This document shows, one piece after another, positions 1 to 5,961 of a DNA stretch of 20,293 bases. Source of the stretch: a virus; the IMG/VR virus record IMGVR_UViG_3300042881_001402, positions 1-20,293 of that record; one strand, given 5' to 3'. The position numbers were made by a program, and so were the translations under genes. A model generated the notes under the pieces. That model was not told the DNA's origin. It saw only the letters and a program-made list of their open reading frames with translations, and made no database searches. The stretch's first letter is position 1, and each line of letters begins with the position of its first letter.

Positions 1-357
1 TGCGGTGTTGCCTTCGATTGTGGTGACGGTTCCATCGGCATTAACCTTGGTTACAATCCCAATATGTGAAATGCGGTCAATTCCATCGTGCGGGAAATCA
101 AAGAACACGCAATCGCCAATTTCAGGGGTAGCTGACTCGGCATCTTGCCAAGCATTGTTTTTCTTAAAGGCGGTTGCCCCTGCCAAGGTGGAAACACAAT
201 TAGGGATTTTCACGCCTACTTCTTTGAACACCCAATTAACAAAAGCCCCGCACCAAGGTTGGTTTGTCTTTTGGTACTTGGTTTGATTCTCTTTCGGGCC
301 TTCAATCAGCCCTAGTTCAGCTTTGGCTGTTTCTACGATTTGGTTTCTTTGGTTCAT
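1..357 (-). CDS. CHAP-domain endolysin, N-terminal part (cut by window edge)
   Basis: Reading leftward from an ATG at 357, the frame stays open for 119 codons to the window edge, so the 3' end is missing. The product resembles a CHAP (cysteine/histidine amidohydrolase/peptidase) domain, which cleaves peptidoglycan cross-links or the amide bond. The motif PWCGAFVNWV carries the likely nucleophile Cys36; SHIGIVTKV carries His98; and TIEGNT (from residue 113) supplies the third acidic/amide position. No signal peptide is visible, so a holin would be needed for release. The start overlaps the end of the upstream holin-like gene by about 40 nt. A G-rich stretch 7-12 nt before the ATG is a plausible ribosome site. 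Any C-terminal wall-binding domain would lie outside the window. The lysin call is confident; the exact bond cleaved is not known. Confidence 0.88.
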   Translation of the reverse strand, partial: MNQRNQIVETAKAELGLIEGPKENQTKYQKTNQPWCGAFVNWVFKEVGVKIPNCVSTLAGATAFKKNNAWQDAESATPEIGDCVFFDFPHDGIDRISHIGIVTKVNADGTVTTIEGNTA

Positions 358-556
358 TTGCTGCCCCCGTAATTAGTATTTTGTAAATTTCCTCAACCTG
401 GCGTTCAAGTCGAACGACTGAATCTTTAAGCGAGCTGCCCGAATTAGGCTTCAATTCGCTTAAATAATGCTTGACCATCCAACGGGTTGCGGTAGCAAAT
501 GCGCCGATAATGGTGCAGATAGCCACCGCCATTGTTAGATAATCTTGAGCTGTCAT
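317..556 (-). CDS. holin-like small membrane protein with coiled coil
   Basis: This 79-residue protein has one clear hydrophobic segment near the N-terminus (residues 6-24, LTMAVAICTIIGAFATATR). It is followed by a polar region with the motif PNSGSSLKDSVVRLE and a predicted coiled coil (about 41-62), then a basic tail. Actinophages often carry a similar one-TM protein with an 'N-GGSSL-D-V-R-E' motif beside the lysis genes, so I read this as a holin or lysis-associated membrane protein. Its ATG overlaps the stop of the upstream gene as ATGA (553-556), and its own end overlaps the endolysin start, which ties it to the lysis module. Direct evidence for pore formation cannot be seen; an alternative is a membrane anchor or regulator of lysis. 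Confidence 0.6.
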   Translation of the reverse strand: MTAQDYLTMAVAICTIIGAFATATRWMVKHYLSELKPNSGSSLKDSVVRLERQVEEIYKILITGAANEPKKPNRRNSQS

Positions 557-804
557 TTCGTAATCACCAACACCTGCATAGTGCCTGAACCTGATGAAGT
601 AATGCCATAAATAGGTGATTCGTGATTTTGGAGAACTATCTTGTCACCATTATCCATTTGATAACCTGTTGATGCGGTTACATCGGCACCGCCAAGATAA
701 GTTGTGTGCTTTGCGTGAAGGTTCACTTGCTCAGCTTGAGCATCGCCTGCGACTAACAATGTTGGTGAGGTGGTCACGGTAATTTGAGCTGATGAAATTG
801 GCAT
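553..804 (-). CDS. small beta-rich virion-type protein, function unknown
   Basis: This 83-residue protein starts at an ATG with a strong ribosome site (AGGAG, 5 nt spacing). It has alternating hydrophobic/polar strands and the pattern 'V-TSPTLLVAGDA ... YLGGADVTASTGYQM ... IYGITSSGSGTMQVLVI'. Small phage proteins with this layout (an 'xLGGxDVTxxxG' core and a C-terminal 'SGTxxVxVL' strand) often occur near tail or lysis genes and are thought to be virion-associated. No catalytic motif or membrane segment is present. It sits between the DUF2061 gene and the holin-like gene and overlaps the latter by 4 nt (ATGA), so it belongs to the late transcript. Family recall is from general pattern only; treat the virion role as inference. 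Confidence 0.6.
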   Translation of the reverse strand: MPISSAQITVTTSPTLLVAGDAQAEQVNLHAKHTTYLGGADVTASTGYQMDNGDKIVLQNHESPIYGITSSGSGTMQVLVITK

Positions 805-830
805 TATTCTCCTAGATTATCCCCGAATAG

Positions 831-1034
831 TTATTTTCTGCCCCAAGTAATTTTGTTCCAAATTCGTTCGTGCCAATAGTAAATTCCAACTTTGACAACG
901 GTTTCCCAAAAAGCAATCAATGCTGACAATGTGCCTTCGCCTGTAATCACGAAAACAACCGCAAAAGAACTAAGTGTTCCAAAAATTCTGTAACTTAGAG
1001 ATTTGGTAAATGACCGCGCCTTAGTTACTTTCAA
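831..1034 (-). CDS. DUF2061-family small membrane protein
   Basis: The 67-residue protein matches the small DUF2061 membrane family: a basic N-terminus (KARSFTKSLSYRIFGT), two hydrophobic segments (about 17-30 and 36-54) and the conserved ending YYWHERIWNKITWG. The family has no established biochemical function; from recall, members occur near adenylylsulfate kinase genes in bacteria and aquatic phages, so a role in sulfate or sulfated-substrate handling at the membrane is plausible. The likely start is TTG at 1034, overlapping the stop of the kinase gene as TTGA, which predicts translational coupling. No strong Shine-Dalgarno sequence is visible before it, consistent with coupling. The gene would be easy to miss because of the non-ATG start. 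Confidence 0.8.
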   Translation of the reverse strand: MKVTKARSFTKSLSYRIFGTLSSFAVVFVITGEGTLSALIAFWETVVKVGIYYWHERIWNKITWGRK

Positions 1035-1780
1035 AGCCCAAGTTCTTTTCTTTTCTGAGTTGCTGAAATTGCGTGAATATCAGCGCCCAAATCAATTTGT
1101 TCAATTTTGTATCCGACATCACGCCCATAAACAATGTTTGTAATGTTTGGAACTTTTACAACAAAAGATGCCCGTTCTTCGGCTCTGATCCGATTGGCAA
1201 CTTCTTGATAAGGTAGTGGGTCTTTTTCGCTAGTGCCGTGAGTATCCCTAACACCAACAACAACCTGTGCTGTGCGTTCATATGCTTTCTCCAATAGTGC
1301 CTGATGCCCTTCGTGCCAGGGTTGGTAACGCCCAAGCATTAAAGTTGTTGGCGCTTTCCAATCGTGCAAACCAAACTGCTCAATAACAAGTTTGACTTCT
1401 TCTTCAATGGTCAAACCGTCAGAAATTGTTAAATCTGCATTTTGAGGGTTTTCCCACATTTTGTTGGTATCTTCAAATCTACCAACTTTGATTCGATCAA
1501 CCCAAATAAGCACATCAGGTTGCCCAAAGGCAACACGGGTTTCTTCCGTTGGGCAAACAAAATCTGAAATTACAATCTGCCCTTGCTTGCTAACAAGGCG
1601 GGCTAATGCGCCCATTCGCCTTGCTTGCTCAATTCTATCCTCAGGCGCAAAGCCCAAATCTGAATTAAGATCAGCTCGCACTTCATCAGCGTTGAAAACT
1701 ATCGCATTGATGCGATCAGCTAATGCGGTTGCAAGTGCAGTTTTGCCCGCGCCCGGCAACCCTATAATTTGAATAATCAT
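1031..1780 (-). CDS. fused adenylylsulfate (APS) kinase / HxGH nucleotidylyltransferase
   Basis: This 249-residue protein has two domains. Residues 1-135 resemble APS kinase, which phosphorylates APS with ATP to give PAPS: a Walker A motif GLPGAGKT at 7-14, the APS-kinase-like ADEVRADLNSDLGF (31-44) followed by PEDRIEQARR, ISDFVCPTEETR (71-82) in the place of the usual SFISPYR segment, and GRFEDTNKMWE (100-110). Residues 146-249 are a cytidylyltransferase-like Rossmann domain with the nucleotide-binding motif HEGH (156-159, in GRYQPWHEGH) and ISATQKR (238-244), the counterpart of the ISTTxxR motif. The C-terminal domain lacks the typical bacterial CysN/CysD layout and differs from classical ATP sulfurylase motifs (QxRNPxHxxH), so whether it makes APS or transfers another nucleotide is open. 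The ATG is preceded by GGGGG at 4 nt spacing. It is divergent from the sulfotransferase and overlaps DUF2061. Confidence 0.85.
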   Translation of the reverse strand: MIIQIIGLPGAGKTALATALADRINAIVFNADEVRADLNSDLGFAPEDRIEQARRMGALARLVSKQGQIVISDFVCPTEETRVAFGQPDVLIWVDRIKVGRFEDTNKMWENPQNADLTISDGLTIEEEVKLVIEQFGLHDWKAPTTLMLGRYQPWHEGHQALLEKAYERTAQVVVGVRDTHGTSEKDPLPYQEVANRIRAEERASFVVKVPNITNIVYGRDVGYKIEQIDLGADIHAISATQKRKELGL

Positions 1781-1796
1781 CTAACCCCCAAAATAG

Positions 1797-1812
1797 ACAT
1801 TTGGGCAAATGT
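1797..1812. promoter_or_regulatory. operator-like inverted repeat in divergent intergenic region
   Basis: ACATTTG-GG-CAAATGT is a perfect 7-bp inverted repeat with a 2-nt centre, lying in the 77-nt gap between the divergent APS kinase and sulfotransferase genes. Position and symmetry suit a dimeric repressor or activator controlling one or both genes. AT-rich hexamers that could act as -10 elements lie next to it (TATTTT at 1818-1823; TAAAAT on the minus strand at 1824-1819), but I see no convincing -35 partner, so promoter placement is uncertain. Confidence 0.35.
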
Positions 1813-1857
1813 ATCATTATTTTAGGGATTATCTTGTTTTTTGTGTATCGTGGGGTT

Positions 1858-2685
1858 ATGGGGAAAATACTAGAAAACAAGACATTCTATTTTATGGGCG
1901 GTTTGCCGCGTTCAGGTAGCACCGTTCTAACGGCTATCTTGAATCAGCATCCTGAAATCTATGCAAGCCCGCAAAGTGGCTTATTGGGCATTTACTACAA
2001 TTTACAAAATGAAATTTACAACTCGCAAAGTTGGCAATCAGGTTTAATGCACGAAAGTTATCAAACCACAATTGATTCTTTAGGAAATCTTTTCTATTCA
2101 GGCATTAAAAAACCTGTCATTATTGACAAAAACAGGTCGTGGGGAACGCCTGGCAATCATAATATAGCCACAACATTGAATGGAACCCCAAAAACAATTC
2201 TTGTTTTGCGACCAATTCTTGAGGTTTTATCATCATTCATCAGATTAGCTGAGAAAAACCCTGATAATTTCTTAGATAAAGAAATCATAAGTCAAGATTT
2301 TTTTGGAAAGTATTATCGAAGCAAAAATGAAACAAGATGTGATTATTTGATGCGCAATCAAGGAGAAATTGATCACGCATTGCTTGCAATTGCCACTTTA
2401 GTAAATAAACCTGAAATCTGCCATTTGGTTTGGTATGACGATTTGATTGCTGATCCTCAAGCCTGTTTAAGCGGCATTTATCAATTCTTGGATATTTACG
2501 ATTTCAAGCACAATTTTAGTAAAATTAAGCAATTAGATAAACACGATGATGCCAAAATTTTTGGAGTCAAAGATTTACACAAAATTGAAACTTCAATCAA
2601 AGCTAGTAAAACAAAACCTGAATTGGTTTTGTCAGATCATTCTATGGCTAAATATGGAAATGCTTTAGATTTCATCCCAAGATAG
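1858..2685 (+). CDS. PAPS-dependent sulfotransferase family protein
   Basis: The only plus-strand gene in the window. From the ATG at 1858 it encodes 275 residues. The N-terminus carries the 5'-phosphosulfate-binding motif GLPRSGST (15-22), matching the sulfotransferase P-loop (PKSGTTW/PRSGST), and VLRPILEVLSSFIR (116-129) fits the 3'-phosphate-binding region with Ser125/Ser126. IIDKNRSW (88-95) matches the 'IDKxRxW' segment common in phage-encoded sulfotransferases. It would move sulfate from PAPS to a hydroxyl or amine, probably on a glycan; the acceptor is unknown. The neighbouring APS kinase could supply PAPS. I chose ATG 1858 because family members begin a few residues before the P-loop; a TTG at 1801 would add a hydrophobic 19-residue extension but has no ribosome site. 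The 3' end overlaps the opposing tail gene by 21 nt. Base composition is more A+T-rich than the late genes, suggesting transfer. Confidence 0.88.
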   Translation: MGKILENKTFYFMGGLPRSGSTVLTAILNQHPEIYASPQSGLLGIYYNLQNEIYNSQSWQSGLMHESYQTTIDSLGNLFYSGIKKPVIIDKNRSWGTPGNHNIATTLNGTPKTILVLRPILEVLSSFIRLAEKNPDNFLDKEIISQDFFGKYYRSKNETRCDYLMRNQGEIDHALLAIATLVNKPEICHLVWYDDLIADPQACLSGIYQFLDIYDFKHNFSKIKQLDKHDDAKIFGVKDLHKIETSIKASKTKPELVLSDHSMAKYGNALDFIPR

Positions 2686-2997
2686 TGTTGCTTCATTCCA
2701 TTTGCGAAATGCACCTTCAGGGTGAGGGATTGGGGCAACCCAATCATAACCAAACCGCACCCAAGAAGGGTAAGGTTTAGGAGCAATAAAAGCATCTTCA
2801 TCAGCATTGTATGTATCACCAATGCCAGCAAATTTGCCACGAATGTTTGAATTGAATGAAGTGCGCTTGCAGGTTTGATTTCTAAAATTACCGTACCAAA
2901 TTTCAGGGCTTAGCCCTTCAATTAGCTCTGTTTCATCAATGCCCTTAATCACTTCGGTAACAATGTTGTTTTCATCTAAAAAAGCATAATATGCCAT
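2665..2997 (-). CDS. small tail-associated protein, PYPSW-motif family of aquatic phages
   Basis: From the ATG at 2997 this encodes 110 residues beginning MAYYAFLDENNIVTEVI. The layout is characteristic: an N-terminal strand 'xAxLDENNIVxxVI', a middle 'FNSNIRGKFAGIGDTYNADED', then 'FIAPKPYPSWV' and a C-terminal tryptophan-rich end 'PEGAFRKWNEATLSWDEI'. Many marine and freshwater phages, including T4-like cyanophages, encode a protein of this pattern beside tail fibres; its function is not established, though it is presumed structural. The start lies 2 nt after the stop of the glycine-rich gene, so reinitiation is likely; the upstream TTG at 3006 is less plausible. It is the last gene of the tail block before the plus-strand sulfotransferase, whose 3' end it overlaps. 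Confidence 0.72.
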   Translation of the reverse strand: MAYYAFLDENNIVTEVIKGIDETELIEGLSPEIWYGNFRNQTCKRTSFNSNIRGKFAGIGDTYNADEDAFIAPKPYPSWVRFGYDWVAPIPHPEGAFRKWNEATLSWDEI

Positions 2998-2999
2998 TT

Positions 3000-3887
3000 T
3001 TACCAACTCACATTTCCCGTGCCTGCTGTAATTGTAGTGACCTTGAATCCACCTGAAGGCGCAGCGGTTGTGCCTGTCAAGCCTGCACCGATTGTGATGG
3101 TTCTATTGTCAGGATATTTTAGAATCACAACACCTGAACCGCCTGCTGCACCAGCGCCTTGACCACCGCCACCGCCACTTGCTCCACCGCCTGTGTTTGC
3201 AGTGCCAGCCACGCCAAGGTTATTTGAACCTAGTGTTTGACCACCGCCACCTGAACCGCCGGTGCCACCGTTATAACCTGAACGACTACCCGCGCCACCA
3301 CCACCTGCATAATATGTTGATGTTCCTGTGATACTTGATTGAGTGCCATTACCACCATTGCCGCCAATTGAAGTTGAAGGGGAGTTTCCGCCTGTTGCAC
3401 CACTAGCGCCGCCGCCACCACCGCCGCCGCAGGCTTGACCTCTTGCAGGGTCAGCGCCACCACTTGCACCTTGCGAAGGAGAAACTGAAGGTGTATTTCC
3501 AGCACCGCCAACATAGTTAGTGGCTTGACCACCACCACCACCTGCACCACCTGCACCACCTGAACCACCACCGCCGCCGAAGCCGCCACCTGCTGAAGTA
3601 ATGGTTGAAAATACCGAACTGTTGCCTTGGCCTGCACTATAAACGCCGCTAGTTCCACCGCCACCAACGGTTGCGGTGTAGTTTGTGCCTGCAACAACTG
3701 CAAAACCTGAAGCTGTGCGCATACCACCGCCGCCCGCGCCTGCTGCTCCTGGTGTTGAACTGCCTCGCCTTGTACCGCCACCACCTGCAACAACTAAGTA
3801 TTCAACGGTGAAATTAGGGTCTATTGATACTCCCCCGAAGCCATAAGCGCGTGGGGTAATTGTGCGTGAACCTAAAATTGGTGACAT
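3000..3887 (-). CDS. glycine-rich tail tip/fibre adhesin
   Basis: This 295-residue protein starts at ATG 3887 with AAGGAG at good spacing. After a short N-terminal beta segment ending 'FTVEYLVVAGGGG', most of the protein (about 40-255) is low-complexity Gly/Ala/Ser/Thr with runs of three to six glycines, and it ends with the typical closing strand SGVVILKYP and a C-terminal 'TGTTAAPSGGFKVTTITAGTGNVSW'. Such glycine-rich domains form polyglycine-II helix bundles in the receptor-binding adhesins of T2/S16-like phages; here it probably acts in host recognition at the tail. Length of the glycine tracts is expected to vary between relatives. It lies just after the fibre gene and before the PYPSW-motif protein. 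The receptor cannot be inferred. Confidence 0.8.
   Translation of the reverse strand: MSPILGSRTITPRAYGFGGVSIDPNFTVEYLVVAGGGGTRRGSSTPGAAGAGGGGMRTASGFAVVAGTNYTATVGGGGTSGVYSAGQGNSSVFSTITSAGGGFGGGGGSGGAGGAGGGGGQATNYVGGAGNTPSVSPSQGASGGADPARGQACGGGGGGGASGATGGNSPSTSIGGNGGNGTQSSITGTSTYYAGGGGAGSRSGYNGGTGGSGGGGQTLGSNNLGVAGTANTGGGASGGGGGQGAGAAGGSGVVILKYPDNRTITIGAGLTGTTAAPSGGFKVTTITAGTGNVSW
3120..3800 (-). repeat. low-complexity GGN-codon tract encoding polyglycine
   Basis: The DNA is dominated by short CCACC/GCCGCC-type runs on the plus strand, i.e. GGN codons on the coding strand, imperfectly repeated. It explains spurious long open frames in the other reading frames here. Such tracts expand, contract and recombine readily, a plausible source of host-range variation. 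Confidence 0.8.
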
Positions 3888-3896
3888 CAAAACTCC

Positions 3897-4685
3897 TTAT
3901 GCAAACTTAGTTTGTGATTCCAAAACCAAATAAGTTGGTGTTGCTGCTGTCTTGATAATTGTGAATGAATAAATGTCTGTTGCTGAGGCATTTCCACCTG
4001 AAATTGCAGTTCCACCTTGTAGCTTTGGAGTCACGGTTGAACCATCAATTTGAATCACATTTGGATAATATGGGGTTGCACCGTTTGGAGTTATCCAAAT
4101 GATTGTAATTACTTCGCCAACTGATAACTTGCTTGAAAGCGTTGTTCCTGAGTTATAGCGAAAATTCAAGGTGTGATTTGCAGTTGCGTTGGTTGTGTAA
4201 TACCAAACCGTTGAAGTTTCAACATCAATGTTGATTGTGCCTGTTGCTGCCGATGCAATAACATTTGCGGTTTCGGTTGGGGCTTTCAATGTTGAATAAT
4301 TTGCTGTTGCATCATTAAGAATTGGCGCAGTTAAAGTCTTATTTGTAAGGGTTTGGGCAGTTGTCAAATCGGCAGTTGTCGCGGTGTCAATTGAAAGAGT
4401 GACCGCGCCACTTGACCCGCCACCTGATAAACCTGTTCCCGCTGTCACACCTGTAATATCGCCAGGGTTTGAAACATCTGCCCACGCTGCGCCATCGTAG
4501 TATTGGAACGCGTTTGTGCCTGTTAGGTAAGAGAACATTCCTTCAGCAAGAACACCCGAAAGGGCAGTTGTGCGAGCTGATGAATCAGCAAACACCATAA
4601 TAACCTGCTGTTGCAAGTAAGTATTTACTTGAGCAGCCGTCAAAACATCTCCGGTATTAAATAACTTGTAACCCGCACCTGCCAT
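3897..4685 (-). CDS. tail fibre / minor tail protein
   Basis: This 262-residue protein starts at an ATG with AAGGAG at 6 nt spacing. The N-terminus (MAGAGYKLFNTGDVLTAAQVNTYLQ) is typical of phage fibre proteins with 'GDVLTAAxVNxYL', followed by a small strand-rich unit with 'FADSSARTTAL' and 'YDGAAWADV' (about 30-72) resembling peptide head regions of fibre proteins. A linker with 'GDITGVTAGTGLSGGGSSGAVTLSID' and 'TLTNKTLTAP' follows, patterns common in tail fibre shafts. The C-terminal 130 residues are beta-rich and probably form the trimeric tip. It lies between the hub-like minor tail protein and the glycine-rich adhesin. No enzymatic motif is visible. Confidence 0.75.
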   Translation of the reverse strand: MAGAGYKLFNTGDVLTAAQVNTYLQQQVIMVFADSSARTTALSGVLAEGMFSYLTGTNAFQYYDGAAWADVSNPGDITGVTAGTGLSGGGSSGAVTLSIDTATTADLTTAQTLTNKTLTAPILNDATANYSTLKAPTETANVIASAATGTINIDVETSTVWYYTTNATANHTLNFRYNSGTTLSSKLSVGEVITIIWITPNGATPYYPNVIQIDGSTVTPKLQGGTAISGGNASATDIYSFTIIKTAATPTYLVLESQTKFA

Positions 4686-4698
4686 TGTTATCTCCTTG

Positions 4699-5961
4699 TT
4701 AATAGCTCAGGATGCCTGAGCCAAGTTTTCCTTGATCGGTTGTGCTGTCTAAAATAAACGCTTGGATGATAGGTTCGCTAGTCAAAAGCGTAGTGTTCCA
4801 ACTTCGCGGTGTTGCATCTGTTTGGATGCCCTGAATAAATAACTCGCGGGTAACCGTTGAGCCGCCCGGTACTGATTTTGTTATGTTTACTAAGTCAAAA
4901 ATTTCTGATGATAATCCTGCTGTGATTCTAGTTGGTTGGCTCGCATCAAACAAGTTTAATGTCATTGAATCAATGCGCAAAATGGCATCTTTTCTAGCTT
5001 GCAAAATCATTGTTGCTTGATCTAGTGCCTCAGCATCGGTTTGAACTAAAATGTTTTCGCGCTTACCTGAGTGGATAAAGTAGGTGTCAATTGAGGTTTG
5101 ATCAAAAACATTAGCGGTTCCACCATTTGCCCTGCTAACGAAAACATCATTAACAAGCAAAGTATCATCAAAGGCGAAGTCAATTCCTTGGTAAGAAATG
5201 CCTGTTCCGTCATCTGAATAAACGGTGGGTGTTGTGTCGGCTTTCTTGCTGATGGTATCTCTTGAATAAAATGTTGCGGCACCTTGGGTGTTTACAAAAA
5301 ATCCACCAAAATCAGAAACTTCGCATAATTGAATTGCAGTTAGCAAATCTCTATCTGCGCCTGAATCAGCCTGAAGCGTGGATGAACCCGCATCAATTGC
5401 CCTCAGGGATGAAGGCCAAGATGCGACATCCAACAGGTTATTTATTCGCGCACCTGATAATTGACCCGCCGAAGTACCTGGCACGGTTGAAATTGCGGTG
5501 TTATTTAGCAAGCGGAATCCGTCAATGCACTTTAGAGCTACTTTTGAAACTCCATCAACGCCAACGGCAAATGTTGTGTCATAGCTTGTTATGTAACCAC
5601 TAAATAAATAATATCTTTGACTTCCGCTGCCATTATCATAATCTGCCCAAATGCGGATTTTACGCAATGGAACCAATTTGCCGTAATAGGGAGATGCCGT
5701 ATTGCTTGGATTCCACGCGCCTGTTGAATCCTCAAGAACAACGGTTGCTGAACCCGCTTCGAATTTGTCCAAGATACGGTTTCGGCCACGCCGAACTGAA
5801 ACCTGAAGGGTGATGTCAGAAATATCAACAACATCTGAAACGGTATCAGCTAAAACGCCTGTTCCAAGAGGTGTTGAAATATCATCCAAAATAAGTGGGT
5901 TACCGAATGAAGGCCCACTTGCGAAGTCAATTGAAACGCCTAAATGTGGAGTGCCTGGCAT
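4699..5961 (-). CDS. minor tail protein (hub/Tal-like)
   Basis: This 420-residue protein starts immediately after the tape measure stop as TAATG (1-nt overlap), a position in siphophages normally held by the distal tail or tail hub proteins. Residues 40-130 contain a beta-rich region with VSVRRGRNRILDKFEAGSA and 'PSNTASPYYGKLVPLRKIRIW', a pattern common in actinophage minor tail proteins (a ring-forming domain with 'R-GR-R-LDxFxAGxxxVxLxN'). The middle and C-terminal part is soluble and beta-rich, ending 'TTDQGKLGSGILSY'. It probably forms the tail tip ring or hub, connecting tube to fibres. No peptidoglycan hydrolase motif is visible. I cannot tell whether it fills both Dit and Tal roles; no separate Dit gene is seen, so it may. 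Confidence 0.72.
   Translation of the reverse strand: MPGTPHLGVSIDFASGPSFGNPLILDDISTPLGTGVLADTVSDVVDISDITLQVSVRRGRNRILDKFEAGSATVVLEDSTGAWNPSNTASPYYGKLVPLRKIRIWADYDNGSGSQRYYLFSGYITSYDTTFAVGVDGVSKVALKCIDGFRLLNNTAISTVPGTSAGQLSGARINNLLDVASWPSSLRAIDAGSSTLQADSGADRDLLTAIQLCEVSDFGGFFVNTQGAATFYSRDTISKKADTTPTVYSDDGTGISYQGIDFAFDDTLLVNDVFVSRANGGTANVFDQTSIDTYFIHSGKRENILVQTDAEALDQATMILQARKDAILRIDSMTLNLFDASQPTRITAGLSSEIFDLVNITKSVPGGSTVTRELFIQGIQTDATPRSWNTTLLTSEPIIQAFILDSTTDQGKLGSGILSY

Noticed and set aside
5-286. Plus-strand open frame over the endolysin
   Set aside because: It is a shadow of the CHAP endolysin on the minus strand, which has clear motifs, and has no recognisable protein pattern.
1031-1780. 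Polynucleotide kinase in place of APS kinase
   Set aside because: The P-loop alone would allow it, but the DLGF...EDR and FEDTNKM segments match APS kinase, and the sulfotransferase neighbour supports it.
1801-1857. N-terminal extension of the sulfotransferase from TTG with a hydrophobic segment
   Set aside because: No ribosome site, it overlaps the putative operator, and family members start near the P-loop, so ATG 1858 is preferred; a membrane-anchored form remains a minor possibility.
3230-3793. 187-codon minus-strand frame rich in Val/Gln/Ala
   Set aside because: It is the alternative-frame reading of the GGN-codon tract of the glycine-rich adhesin, a low-complexity artefact.
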